Of a DNA stretch of 64,000 bases, positions 42,253-55,237 are shown one piece after another; within the stretch, counting starts at the first letter, position 1, and the number at the start of each line of letters is the position of its first letter. The stretch spans positions 4,213,998-4,277,997 of the forward strand of contig CM039512.1 in assembly GCA_022432975.1 (NCBI GenBank), given 5' to 3'. This DNA comes from Begonia masoniana (taxonomy: Eukaryota > Streptophyta > Magnoliopsida > Cucurbitales > Begoniaceae). A program made the translations under genes and the position numbers. The notes under the pieces were generated by a model. It saw only the letters and a list, made by a program, of their open reading frames with translations. It had not been told where the DNA came from and did no database searches.

Positions 42253-45200
42253 ATGTATAAATCTTTGATATATTGGGGGAATGAGTTACTGGGAGATGTA
42301 GAGATATATCCAGAAGAGAACAACTACAACAACAAAAACCTGAATTTGAAGGAAATCAGAATTAGTCACTTCTCCCAACCAAGTGAGAGATGTCCACCTC
42401 TAGCAGTTCTCCACACCATTGCATCTTGTGGCATTTGTTTCAAAATGGAGTCAAAGACCTCGCAACCTCAGGACACTCCGCTCAATCTTTTGCATTCCTC
42501 GTGTATCATGGAGAACAAGGTATTAGAATAAATCAAATCAACATAGCAGACCATAAAATGATCACGAATCAAACATTGCCCTCTATCCTCCCGGGAAGGA
42601 GGAACTCCGTTAGTTGTACAGGAATCTTGCTGTGTGGACTTCAATCATTCTTGGACAGGAAATTGAAGATGCCCACGTTGAAATTAATGTGAAACTCGTT
42701 AATGCTGCAGAACGAGATAAACTTCATTTTAAAACCTTATTGGCATGTGAATCTTGTTAAGTTTATACGAGCTTTTATAGGAGCACAGTGAGCTAAGCTT
42801 GATTCTAAACAAAGAGGTTATATAACTGAACTTGATTGCCATCAGCCTATGTTTTGATATACATGTGTGGTGTTGGCTGACGATACAAAAATGGCATGTT
42901 AGGAATTTTTAGTTTTATTAGATATCGAAATGAAAATGAAAAAGCAAGTTCCCATAACTTTTTCTTAACCTCTGTTTATGTGCATATGCAATTGTAAAGA
43001 CATAGTGAGTTGAATTTTGATAAATTTAGGCAGGAAACACGTATTAGATTACGAACAACTGAGATTCAAGAATTCATAACCTCATCGATTCATGATCTAT
43101 TGTTTTTGAGTTCAATCTTGTATTTATGGCCCCACATCATTTGTTATCTCATTGGTCAAAGTATAGTTCTCATTGTATCAGATATAGAATTTTCATGGAG
43201 GCCACTGACAGATTTCAATTTTGTCCATTTTTCATTCTTATGTGTGAATTTATTTAGTTTTTCAAGCTCCAATTAAGTTACTACTGCCTGTTGACAGACT
43301 GCAGTGATGCCACGTGGAAAGGAGGAAATTCATCTGTTAGCCATGTCATCAAGGAATAAAGACAAGAACTATCCATGTTTCTGGGGTTTCACTGTTGCAG
43401 CAGGGCTTTACAATTCTTGTCTTGTCATGCTGAATCTTAGATGTCTTGGCATTGTATTTGATCTAGACGAGACGCTTATAGTGGCTAATACTATGCGCTC
43501 ATTTGAAGATAGAATTGAGGCCCTACAACGTAAAATAACTACTGAGGTGGATCCACAGCGCCTTGCTGGCATGATGGCAGAAGTTAAACGGTATCTAGAT
43601 GACAAAAATATACTGAAACAATATGTTGAAAATGATCAGATTGTTGAAAATGGAAAGGTGATGAAAGTTCAGTCTGAGGTAGTTCCTGCCTTATCTGACA
43701 ATTGTCAACCAATAGTTAGGCCACTCATACGCCTGCATGAGAAGAACATCATACTCACTCGCATCAACCCTCAGGTTTACTTTTTTAATTTCAGGCTAGA
43801 ACTAGGTTCAATCCATGTTCTTTTAAAAAAAATGTTTACATTCCTTTAGATTGGATGTTGTTGTTATTATGATCCAGCCGTAGAGTTAGTTAATCTTCCC
43901 ATTTCTTATTATTTTTCGATTAGCTATCCAAATTTGTATCAATAGAAATTATGTACGAGCAAACGCAAACAGGAGTTCTTGAAATCTAATACTTCTTGTC
44001 ATTGCCATATGCTATTGTGAGCTTATAACGTTGTTGTTTCGTAGTCCATGGATCTTAGATATGGTACATTTTGATGCTATTTTTGAGTATGCCTTTTGTC
44101 GACAATATTTTTACATAGGATTGCAGTCTGATATATGAACTTTAAGTTGTTGATTGTATGACACATGTTTTCCTTTCTATTTTATTTTTAGAAGGTTGGT
44201 GAGTTTACTTTACTTACAACAGCAGAAACTATATGCCCATCTCAGTGAAATTTTGTCATTACTTAGGTACGTGATACCAGTGTCCTTGTGAGAATGAGGC
44301 CTGCATGGGAGGATCTCCGAAGCTATTTGATTGCAAAAGGTCGCAAACGTTTTGAGGTTTATGTTTGTACAATGGCTGAAAGAGATTACGCTTTAGAGAT
44401 GTGGAGGCTTCTTGATCCAGATTCAAATTTGATAACTTCAAAGGAATTGTTGGATCGAATTGTGTGCGTCAAATCTGGCAAGTGATTTTATTTTTCTTTT
44501 GAAATGACTTCTATTTTTTGTGAATACATCTACAATTGCATGAAGCAGTATTTTTATTTCGATGGTAACCCATTCCGTGAACATGTGTATAGGTTCTAGG
44601 AAGTCATTGTTCAATGTTTTTCAAGATGGATTTTGTCATCCTAAAATGGCATTAGTGATCGATGACCGCTTGAAAGTATGGGATGAGACAGACCAATCTC
44701 GAGTGCACGTTGTTCCTGCATTCGCTCCGTATTATGCTCCTCATGCTGAAGTAATTATTATTATTGTTATTATATTTTCATTTCACTTTGACTTCTGCTC
44801 GAAGCTGCAGTATCTAAAAAATCTGCAGTTGAGTATCTCACAGACTTTGCTAGTCTTTAAAGTGTCTCATGGCTGATGTTTATATTGAAGGCGAATAATA
44901 GTGTCCCTGTTTTATGTGTTGCAAGAAATGTTGCGTGCAATGTTAGAGGCGGATTTTTCAAGTAAGGACATAAATATGCTACTTTATTATTAAAAAAGCC
45001 AGATCATTGTAACTTGTATATGTTTGCTATTTGGTGACAGGGACTTTGACGAGGGACTTTTACAGAAAATTTCTGAAATTTCAAATGAGGACGATGCCAA
45101 AGACATTCCATCTCCTCCTGATGTTAGCCACTATCTAGTATCAGAGGTTGCTTTTGTTTTTACTTGCTTTGCATAGTTTCCTTGTAATTATGACTATAAA

Positions 45201-48200
45201 GGTATTGATGCAATCTCCAAACAACACAAAAGTTACGAAGAAGACTGTCATGAGTGGTGTATAACTGCGGAAACACATGCTATAGAACATGGGAACTCAT
45301 GTTCTTATTTTATTTTACAGTATTTATAATATTTTTATTTTATTTTCTTTTGTTAAGTTTCTTTGGAAAGACTATTTAGTCTGACGATGTGTGTGAAAAA
45401 AAAGGTTGGTTCCTTTTAGAAAGAATAATTAATCAACTTTGTCCAGAGCGATTCTTAGCATTTGGAAGTGATTTCCAGATCCTTTCAGAAGCCAATGCGA
45501 AATTGCCTTTCCGGAAGTTCCTTTATTTGTTATTGACACAATGTATCCTGCATACTATATTGCACGTTTTTCTCATACGTACTTTGTTTTTTGTTTATTT
45601 TGTTTGATTTAGGATGATTCTTGTGTTCCTAACGGAAGTAAAGATCCACTTTTATTAGATGGCATGGCAGACATGGAGGTTGAAAGAAGACTTAAGGTAC
45701 TTTACTGATTTCAGAATGTTTTCTTTTCTTTTTCTGATCTTAGATTTGACATAGTCAATTGAAGACATTACTAAGCAACTGAGGTATTTTGCGGTAAGAT
45801 ATCTTGTTCAGTACTCGTGTTCAAAATTGTCTGAATGTTGCAATTCACCTTTTTAGATTATCTTTCTGACAACAAAACTTTCTTGTTAATTTTTAACTGT
45901 ACATACATTTCTTAGACGTGTTTTTTTTTTCCTATTATTATTGTTAACTCTCTTCTTCTTACTGTTATTTTTGTTACTATTTTTTCATAATAACAATAAT
46001 AATTATTATTGATATTAATATCTCTTTGAACTTTTTTTCAGGATACATCATTGGTTACTTCAACAGTCAGTTCAGATCAAAGGCTTGCCACTTCTATTCC
46101 ATTCGTAACGGCATCTCCTTCTATGTCAATTCCAACTCAGCCATCATTGATGGCTTTTCAAAATTTACAAGTCCCACCCACAATTCCTCCCATTAAATCA
46201 ATTAATCGTGTTACTTCTGCTGAACCAAGCTTGCAAAGTTCTCCGGGTCGAGAGGAAGGGGAGGTACCAGAATCAGAACTAGATCCTGATACAAGAAGGA
46301 GGCTTCTCATATTGCAACATGGGCAAGATACTAGAGATTGTGCATCCAGCGAATCAGCATTTCCAGTAATTCCGCCGATAAAAGTTTCGGTTCCAAGAGT
46401 ACAATCACATGGAAGCTGGTTAGATGAGGAGATGAAATTAGGTCGGAGTGTATCTAAAGAATTCCCTATAGATTCAGGAGCAATGCGTGTTGAGAAACAT
46501 CGGCCTCTTCATCCCTCTTTCTTTCCTAAGGTGGAACGTTCTATTCCACCTGATAGAATTTTTCATGACAATCAAAGATTGTCAAAAGAGGTAATTTGGT
46601 GTTGTTTACTGATAAAAAGAGGTCGCTTTTGGTTTGAATTAATCTGTGTGGGTTCCTCTAACCCCTCTTCCTCCTTCCACTCAAAGTAAAAAATAATTAA
46701 AAGACCATAATGTGCTGCAAGGTCTGCAAAGTTGAGAATTTAATTTTTTTTCTTATGACTGATGTTTGATGAGTTTTACATTATGTTTCTTTGCAGCCGT
46801 TTCATAGAGATGAGCGGTTCAGATTAAATCATATAGCGCCTAGCCATCATTTTTTCTCAGGTGAGTAATGGCAGGCAAATGTATATATGTTGGTGAATCT
46901 GTAGTTTTTTAGGGGAAAATATTCAATGACAGAGCCTTCTAGTTTGACTTGAGTTGTTGGAAGGTTCAGGGTGAACTATATAAACCTTACTCTTATTTTA
47001 TTGGTAAGAAGGTAAATTGATGAACCAAATTTATGGAGAACAGGAGGATTGAGTTACGAAACGAAAAATGCTCAATTCCTCGAAATGCTATGTACAACAA
47101 TGAATCTTACTCCGAGCTTACAGTGAAATAATACATTGGACTTGGGGGGACTAAGAAGGGATTCAGGCCAAATACTCTCATTGTTTCATGTCCTGTTAGT
47201 CTATTTGGAATACTAGAAATAATTGCTTTCTACAATGTTATTTGGCTGTGGATATTATTGAAAATAATTTTTGAGACAATTTTTTTGGTGGGTAGGTTGG
47301 TATAGAAAGTGATGAGGACATCATCGACGTTTTTATTATTTATGTGATTTTATTATTTATTCTAGTTATTATTATTTTTCGTGTTTTAGGGTTATTATGG
47401 GCCCGTTAGGGTTAGCCCAAAGTTTAGTCTATTTAAACGCTTTTATTGTAATGTGTTTGGTAGTTGATGATTATTGAATGAAATGGTTTTCTGAAACCCT
47501 ATTTTCCAATCCCCTATTCTCTCTCGAGCTTCTTTCTTAATATTTTCCGCTGCATCAGAAAGCCAGGTTGGATCAGTTTTATTTAGTTTACTTTCTTGTA
47601 ATCATTGTTAGAAGTAATTTTTTATTTATGAAGATTGATAGTGTGGCTTGAATTCTTTTTATTTATTCAAATGTGCAAGTTGTAGAGAATGATTATTGAA
47701 TTGCTATCTTGCTCTTAGTGAAGAGCCTTATTAAATCGTTATTTTGTACTTCCCAATATTATTCTTTCATGGGCATGTGTTCTATGGATTTTATCAGTTT
47801 ATCTTTCCATTCCTCATTTAATGGCGTTGGTGGTTTTTTCAATGTGATGGTTCTTTTTTTTGAAGGTGACGATTCATTTAGTAGATCATCTTCCTACAAC
47901 AGAGATACTGTGATGGATTTAGGCCGATCTGTTACACATGCAGAAACTCCTGTAGAAGTTTTACAGGAAATAGCAATGAAGTGTGGAGCAAAGGTACAGA
48001 AATGCTTTTTTGTAACGTGGTAAAAATGTAAACTTTAATTACCCATGCACTTTATTCCCATGTACACCGAAGTCTATTTCCTAAAGATAATCATGCTGTG
48101 ACTTCTAGGTGGATTTCAAGCCTGCATTGGTTTCCAGTTCAGAACTTCAGTTTTGCAATGAGGTAACTGATAGTTTGGAAGCTTTTGGCTTTACTGAAAT

Positions 48201-51085
48201 TGCGTGGGAGTAATAACCCATTGTTACATTATGCCTTATTATATGCTTTATTTTTACATGCTTTGTGGAGGTTCCCCCATGTCTAGTAGGTTTGTTAGTT
48301 GAAAGTGTGTAAGCAGAAAGGTTGTGTATTGCATTGAAAGTTGTTGGTTGAGTTTTAAAAATATTTTGGAATATATACTTCTGATATTGCTCAGATTTTA
48401 ATGAGATCCTCTATCACCAATTTGACTCTATAAGTTTTGGTAACGGTAAACCAAACAAGTTTGTTTTCAGGGGCAAACATAAATACACATTAATTATTGG
48501 TTGCAGTCATGATATTGGTTAGGGAATTTTTAGTTTCGTTCTATAATTCTCCTGCCTGCCTGCCTGCCATACTAAATTTATTGTTTTATTTAAGAATTGG
48601 TACCATCTTATTCTTTTAGAAACGTTGGAATTTGGTCTTTTTCAGATTACAACATCCTTTTCTCTTTCAATTAATTGATTAAAACATTCTGCTTGTTTCC
48701 TTTATAGGTGTGGTTTGCAGGGCGAAAAATTGGTGAAGGAATAGGTAGAACTAGAAGGGCAGCACAGCGAGAAGCTGCTGAGGATTCTATAAAGAATCTT
48801 GCTAGTATGATCTTTTTTCCTCGTATAAGAACCTCTCAGAGAATTCTTTTGATCGGTTGTATTTTACGCACTAGATGTCGTGTTTGCAGCGTCATGGAAT
48901 GATGGTTTTGTTACTAAATAATAAAGTAGTAGTTACGATTCTTGTTAGAAAATTTGGATCTCAATTATTGACATTTAGAGGTTTTAGAGCTGCAAAATGA
49001 GAACTTAAAGAGTGCCCAATACCATATATTACCTTAATAATAGATTGAGAAGCTTGTCTTGCGGTTCATGAACTATGACTTGACTTTCAAGATTCGGCGA
49101 TTCATCGTCTGGATTAAGCAATTAATTTCTTAAGTGAGACTTCAGAAAATTTTGCAAATATCACCTAAAAATGGTTTGAACATCCCAAGTTTCAAATTAG
49201 CTGCTTGATCACATACTAAAGATTTTCTATTATACTTAAAGAACGCTTGTGCAAAATTTTCTTCTACTTCGGAATAGCATCAAGTAGTGCATGTCTAGGT
49301 CATCATTTTAACATGACCATCTCAGATATGAAGATATTTGCATAACCCTTCAAGATTGTTATATATCCTCCTTCTATTCCTGATTGAACTATGCATGTGC
49401 AGATTTATATGTGTCACGGGGTAAGCTTGATTCTGGGTCTGCGCATGATGTGAAGAAGTTTCTAGATGTTAATGATGCTGAGTTAGGCGCGAGTGGTTGT
49501 TATTCTGGGAATCATTTGATGACAGAGGAGGAGATTGTGTCCACATCAGAGCCATCTAGAGTCTCTGATCCGAAATCAATAAGTTCAGTCTCTGCGCTTA
49601 AAGAATTAGTAAGTTAAGCAGAACTTGGTCGTCTTGGCTTTCTTATCTATTTTTGTTACACTGATAATGACTCCTCACCTTTTAAGATTCTCGTGGTTGA
49701 TATGGGATGAATTTTATTTTCTTTCTTAGTGTTTGACGGAAGGACTTAGCGTTGTTTTCCAAACTGACCCATCATCTTCTGTTGCCTTTCAGAAAGATGA
49801 AGTACATGCGCAGGTTTGCACCGGTTTTATACTTGTAATCGTTGTCTCTTTTTCCCAATGGGTGATTTTGTAATATTAAGAGAATTTACTGAACTTGTAA
49901 TTTCGTCCATGCTTCTACGTTATTTTTTGGTTCGGATCTTATTCATTATCAAGCATGTCAGTGACCTAGATTTTTGTTAATGGTTGTGTTTGTTTATGTG
50001 CATTTTCTGCACATTTAGCTTGGCAGCCATTCTTAGAATGACTTAACCTTATAACAGTTAGATGGTTCGTAATTCTCATTGAACACCCAGGAAAGAGGTA
50101 CTGAGTTTAAGAGAATCAGTATGATTGTCTAAAGCACGTACTCTACAGACTCTCTTTCACCTTGAAGTTGTAATCCATTTGGGCCTCTCTTTCACCTCGA
50201 AGTTGTAATGAGATTTTTAACATTGATAGTTCTTATAGATCTTTTTTTCTCTCTGCTATCAAATGCAGTCTGTAGACGTGCAAGCAAATTGATCTTCTTG
50301 TAGTTTATGAGGTCTCTGTGAGTGATTGTATCTCTTTTTAATAATTTATTTCTTATTTGTTCTATGTTCAGGTGGAAATAGATGGACGGATTTTAGGAAA
50401 GGGAATAGGATTGACATGGGATGAAGCTAAAATCCAGGTATGTCTATCCTTTATTTTTATTTTTTGACATCAGTTGTGTTCTTCTATGTTCTGCTTCCAT
50501 TTAAGTAATTCTTCTTATCCTCTATTGAATTTATCGTGCTGTTGAATGTGTGGACGGTCTGAATGTACTTTTACTCAGGCTGCTGAAAAAGCTCTTGCAA
50601 GTCTCAGATCAATGCTTGCTCAAGTGACCCCAAAACGGCAAGGTTCTCCAAGGTATGATATTGTTATAATTGCCTGGGTTTTAACATTTTCTTCTTGTGA
50701 TCTTGTAAAAGGTGGGGCTGTGGTACATTTTGCTGGACTCTTTGGTAAATATTTGCGTTTGGTAACATTGATTGATTATATGAGCTCTCAGTGATGGGCG
50801 AAGCACACATTTTAAGGACTTTTGAACTTTCCCATTCTTCTATCTAACTTCGTTTCAATCTTTGGAATTCGCTTGTGCTGTGATATTATTGTCTTTTGTC
50901 TCTTATTTTCCTTTTCCATTTCTTGTCACTCACATTATTGTTTTCCCCTTGCAATAAGGTCCTTGCGAGTGATGTCAGGTAAACGTCTCAAGCGAGAGTT
51001 TCCACAAAGTTTAGAAAAGTTCTCTCGAGGTTTGCAGCTGTTCTCGTCCGCCAGACAGCCAAAGAACACTCCCGCAGTTCCCTGA
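42253..51085 (+). CDS. CPL1: CPL1-like RNA polymerase II CTD phosphatase, copy 2 (complete)
   Basis: There are seventeen exons: 42253-42519, 43298-43774, 44267-44477, 44593-44750, 44891-44961, 45041-45146, 45613-45696, 46042-46590, 46797-46860, 47866-47993, 48109-48162, 48708-48804, 49403-49608, 49730-49813, 50372-50437, 50579-50652 and 50959-51085. They sum to 2823 nt (940 residues), close to Arabidopsis CPL1, and all phases join. The N-terminal [20 protein letters not shown] and [18 protein letters not shown] fit the family. The catalytic FDLDETL is in exon 2 and IDDRLKVWD in exon 4. dsRNA-binding domain 1 spans exons 10-12 ([20 protein letters not shown]) and domain 2 spans exons 14-16 ([19 protein letters not shown]). 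A basic C-terminus serves as likely nuclear signal. Intron 3 needs a GC donor (CTG|GCAAGT). It is almost identical to copy 1, without its insertion. Confidence 0.93.
47310..47557. mobile_element. Short solo LTR (248 bp) in intron 9 of copy 2
   Basis: It starts TGATGAGGACATCATCGACG and ends CCGCTGCATCA, with a perfect GAAAG duplication (47305-47309 and 47558-47562). Copy 1 has the empty site (near 4430-4442), so it inserted after the gene duplication. A TATTTAAAC promoter-like word lies inside. Confidence 0.9.
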
Positions 51086-52544
51086 AGGATATCATTTGTT
51101 AACACAATTATTCTGTCGGTATACCCTTCATTTATCACACTGGAACAAAGAGAAAGTCTAAGAATTGCTTAATCAAGCGTCCATTATCAAACACAAGTCT
51201 CGTCTTAGATCATTGTTTGCAGACAAGCAAGAAGAATCTGACTTTATCAGCGTGATGCCCAGTGTGTTGAAAGTGAAAAAAACTAATTATTGGGTGTGGG
51301 TCGAAATTCTCAAAAAGCCGAAAAGCCTGATTGGAATCGCAGGAGGAGAAGGTTCAATCTGAGCCCTGTAGATGATCCCCTGAGATGTTTCTGTGGCTCG
51401 AGATCATCTCACCGTCAGCCTATACCGACTGGTGAGCATCTATTCTCACAGGTAATCAAGCCATTCAAGAATTTTGCCATAAATACGTTGATTGAGATCT
51501 GTGAATGTACATCTCTAAGAGGCTGTAAATCATATAGGCTTTCTCTCTTGTTACTGAAAAGAATCTGTATTAATGATTCAAATCAATATATTACAAGCAG
51601 TTTTCTTGCTCTTATCTTTGATACCTTTGTTCACAATCAAGACTTGTGCTCTATGATGAAATTACGAGCTATAGACACATTTGGAGTGCATAAGCTGTTC
51701 AATATTTTAAAATAAACTAATTTCTTCTGTAATGGTATCTGTAGACTTGTTATGTTTTGAGCCATAAGCCTAGGAGTCTACTAAAGTCTTCCTCCAGAAG
51801 ATCAAATTTGCTATGAAATTACGAGTTTGGACAATATTTTGGAGTGTGTAAGAAGTTTAACATTTCATTTGCTTGCTAATTTAATATTTTAAAACAAATA
51901 ATTAATCAATTTTGTTGGGTAATTTACTTATTTTCTTACCTTAGTTGGGTAGAGTTGTCGAACAATAACATATTACTTGAAGGGTAATCTGCATTATAAA
52001 TTCGACCTTCGTTTAAAAGATAATAGATATCTCGAACATGGTTTTTTTAGTAGAAAGACCTTTTGTTCTTTAGGTCCTTTGCGCGATAAATTTTATTAAA
52101 TATTCATATTTTCGTACGTGATGACAATTTTAACTTTATTTATCTCGACTCACTTAATTTGTGCGCACGCTTAACTTCACACTAGCTTTCAAATAAAGAT
52201 ATCAATGAGACTCTTTCGGTTCTTGAAATCGTGTATAATATCAAGTGTGCGGGAGAAAAAATACTAGATATTTGACGAATTTTTACGTTAATCCGGTGCG
52301 ATCAAATTATTGTCACGTCGGGTGGATTAAAAAAAGATTAAAATTTTAATATTTTGGCGAGTGAAAATTAACGTATGAACAGTTTCTCCAACCTTGCTTG
52401 GTGCACCAACGAGAATCTAATGTTATAAAATAAGGCAGCTAAAGAAGCTTCTTTACCATCTGTTTTGACGCGGAGAAGAAGGGGACAGACAAGAAAGCCT
52501 GCGAGGACGAATCTTCGTTGTTTGTGAGAGAGAGAGAGAGAGGG
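51086..52544. other. 3' region of CPL1-like copy 2 and promoter of clathrin light chain
   Basis: Similarity to copy 1 ends near 51745, marking the edge of the duplication. Beyond it is AT-rich unique DNA. TATAAAATA at 52424-52432, 113 bp before the next ATG, is a good TATA box for the clathrin light chain gene. A GA tract lies in its leader at 52527-52542. No gene is seen between. Confidence 0.65.
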
Positions 52545-54242
52545 ATGTCTTCGTTTGATGCTTACACTATGGAAGGCGAGGACACCTACTCCGGATACGG
52601 ATCCTACTCCAATTTTTCCGGCGGCGACTTCTCTGGCGACCTTCCTGCTTCCGAGGGATTTCCTATTGATGAGGAAGTTGCTGTTGAGCACGCAGCGGCT
52701 TCGCCGGGCCTTTTCGAGTTTGAGGATCCGGCTCATAGCTACCGCCCATCGCCGTTTGATCCGATTCATCTTGAGAATGGAAACATCAACGGCTATGGAA
52801 TTGGCGAAAATGGGATCGGCGATGGAGTTTTCGTGTCGGATGGTCCTATTCTCCCGCCGCCAAACGAGATGATGGTAGATGAAGGCTTTGCTCTTCGGGA
52901 ATGGCGTCGGTGAGGTTTTAATTGTTATTGTAGTTTCGGTTAAGCTTGGGGGTTTTTTTTCCTGTTATTGATTGAAGATGACACGAAGGTCGATCAGATC
53001 TTCTGGTTACTTTAGATGTGCCGAGATCTATAGGTACTGAATTTGATTGTTTGAGTCTTTCAACTAATTAACTAAGTTGACATTCGGACTCGTTGCTGGT
53101 TTTTTTGTGGGTAATCGGTTGACTTTTTGCAAATTCATCATTTTTGGTTTGAGGTAATTATGCAACGTCGAATTTGGAGTGGCTGATGAATTTGGAGTGA
53201 CGAGATTAACGAACTCAATCGGTCTAGGAAGTTTTTTATTTGCCATTTTATGAGGGGGCTGATGAGGCTAGCTAGATGGGAGTATAGCTACTGCAGTCAT
53301 TATAACTTTTTCTTTGAAATCCATTAATTCAAATGCCAAGTCCTACTTTTACGGATTTATGCCAAGTTGAGGAGAATAAATGCCCAAGGCTAAAGCTAAA
53401 ATTTATCGTTATTAGATCTCATCAATTTTGGGTGGTATCAGATCTTGCACCTTGGATTTCCATAAGAGTTGACTGAGTTCCACTCTCTTACGAACAGGAT
53501 GAACATGATGAAGTTATTTAGGTTATAGATAAAGGGACGAAAACTTGTTTTGTTCATCATGATTTCACTTTCTTTCATTGTTGTGCAGTCAGAATGCCAT
53601 TCATCTTGAGCAGAAGGAGAAGATGGAGAAAGAAATGAGAATCCGTATCATTGAGGAAGCAGAGGATTATATACGGGGTTTCTATGAGAAGAAAAAGCTT
53701 AACGTTGAGACTAACAGGGCGAACAACAGAGAAAGGGAGAAGGTAAATTCTGCTCTGCATTCACCTAACTCAGTCTTCTTTTCTTCTCTTGCTCAAATTA
53801 TTGTTTTTATCTCGAGCAGTTGTTCGCTGCTAATCAGGAAAAGTTTCACAAAGAAGCTGATAAACAATATTGGAAAGCGATTGCAGAACTGATTCCTAAT
53901 GAGGTTCCCAACATTGAGAAAAAGAGAAGCAAGAAGGATCAAGACAAGAAGCCTTCAATCACTGTTATCCAGGGCCCCAAGCCTGGCAAGCCTACCGATC
54001 TTTCGAGAATGAGGCATATTCTTATGAAGCTGAAGCACACACCCCCACCACACATGATACCTCCACCACCACCTCCTGCCAAAGATGGTAAAGACAAAAA
54101 GGATGGAAAAGATGCAGCTTCAAAGGGACCCGAGTCTGCAGCTGGAGGGGTCCCCGTTTCCTTGCCCAAAAATGTCACCTCCAATGGCTCATCACGCCCC
54201 CACGAACAAGCTTCCCCTGCTCAAGACCAGATCGCCGTGTAA
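52545..54242 (+). CDS. Clathrin light chain
   Basis: Three exons, 52545-52909, 53589-53742 and 53820-54242, give 313 residues with consistent phases. The protein starts [20 protein letters not shown], has an acidic Gly/Ser-rich N-terminal half, then [20 protein letters not shown], which opens the long heptad-rich helix that binds clathrin heavy chain. This continues through [20 protein letters not shown] to the conserved plant block [20 protein letters not shown]. The C-terminus is Pro/Lys/Ser-rich. Plant light chains regulate clathrin coat assembly in endocytosis and at the trans-Golgi. The ATG lies after a GA-rich leader. No defect is seen. Confidence 0.93.
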
Positions 54243-55237
54243 GCCAATTTTATACTCATTCTTGATTACCCAATATTTTTCCATCCATCTCTTTCAGCTT
54301 TGGTGTGTACTTTCCTCTCGCCGTGTAAGAACAGGTATTAGTTGGTTGGTTTTTGTATACCCTTTTGGTTGAGATTTCAATTTTCATTGTTGTGAAAATC
54401 ATGCTACTTTTTTGATATTGCTGTTGTTAGTAAACATCAATTATGATATTTGGTTCTGAAGTTGCTGTCTTTTTACAAATGCACCCACCAACAAACGAAG
54501 ACTATGAATGCTTGATTCATTTCACAATTCCTTCATCTCTCTGATAAAACTGCAATCTTTGATCTCACGCTTTCTAGTTTAGCATATCACCTCAAAGAAA
54601 AAACTCAGGACAAAAAGAAACTAGGAAATTTTAATGCAATTATAGATGTTGATTTGAAGTTTTACTTACTAGTTTTTGTAATATTTCACTACTCTTTAAC
54701 TCCCATTTTAGGACATCCCACAAAATTTCTTCACCAAATTTGTTTGTCTTACCAGTTTCTCTGACCTAAACAAGAGTTTTGAAGAAGAACTCTCCTTTCG
54801 TAGGGAAAAATTCTCAATTGGGATTCTAAAAAAGAATTCTTGTAGCTTCATACTCTGCAAGATCCATCTCCCCTTTCTAAAACCAAATCTCTAGCTTCAG
54901 ACCCAACAAATTTTCATGAAGTTCATAGTTCTAGTTATAGTTAGAACGAAGAACAGACACGAATTCGAATGCTGTAAAATATCAGCAGAAATTCTTGTGA
55001 GCTACTTTGCAGAATCAACATTCATCTCTATCCTTTAAGATTGCTAAAAAAATAATAATAATATTGAGAGTACACTTAATATTACATGCACTCACGAACA
55101 AGCGTCCCCTGCTCAAGACCAGATCGTCGAAAAGAAGACATATTAGTAATCAAACTATTCTTCATCTGGGTGTGATTTGAGTAAGAGTAGCAGGGACATG
55201 ACTCGTTTGGTAAGTAGTAACATCAATGGAGGAGTTC
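54243..55237. other. Spacer between clathrin light chain and kinase genes
   Basis: This holds the 3' UTRs of the convergent genes and AT-rich spacer, with no gene seen. At 55090-55130 about 40 bp (CACGAACAAGCGTCCCCTGC, then TCAAGACCAGATCG) repeat the last codons of the clathrin light chain (54203-54240) with three differences. Confidence 0.6.

Noticed and set aside
52368..52769. Minus-strand gene opposite the clathrin light chain first exon
   Set aside because: This is a shadow frame of a GC-rich coding exon with a clear plus-strand assignment.
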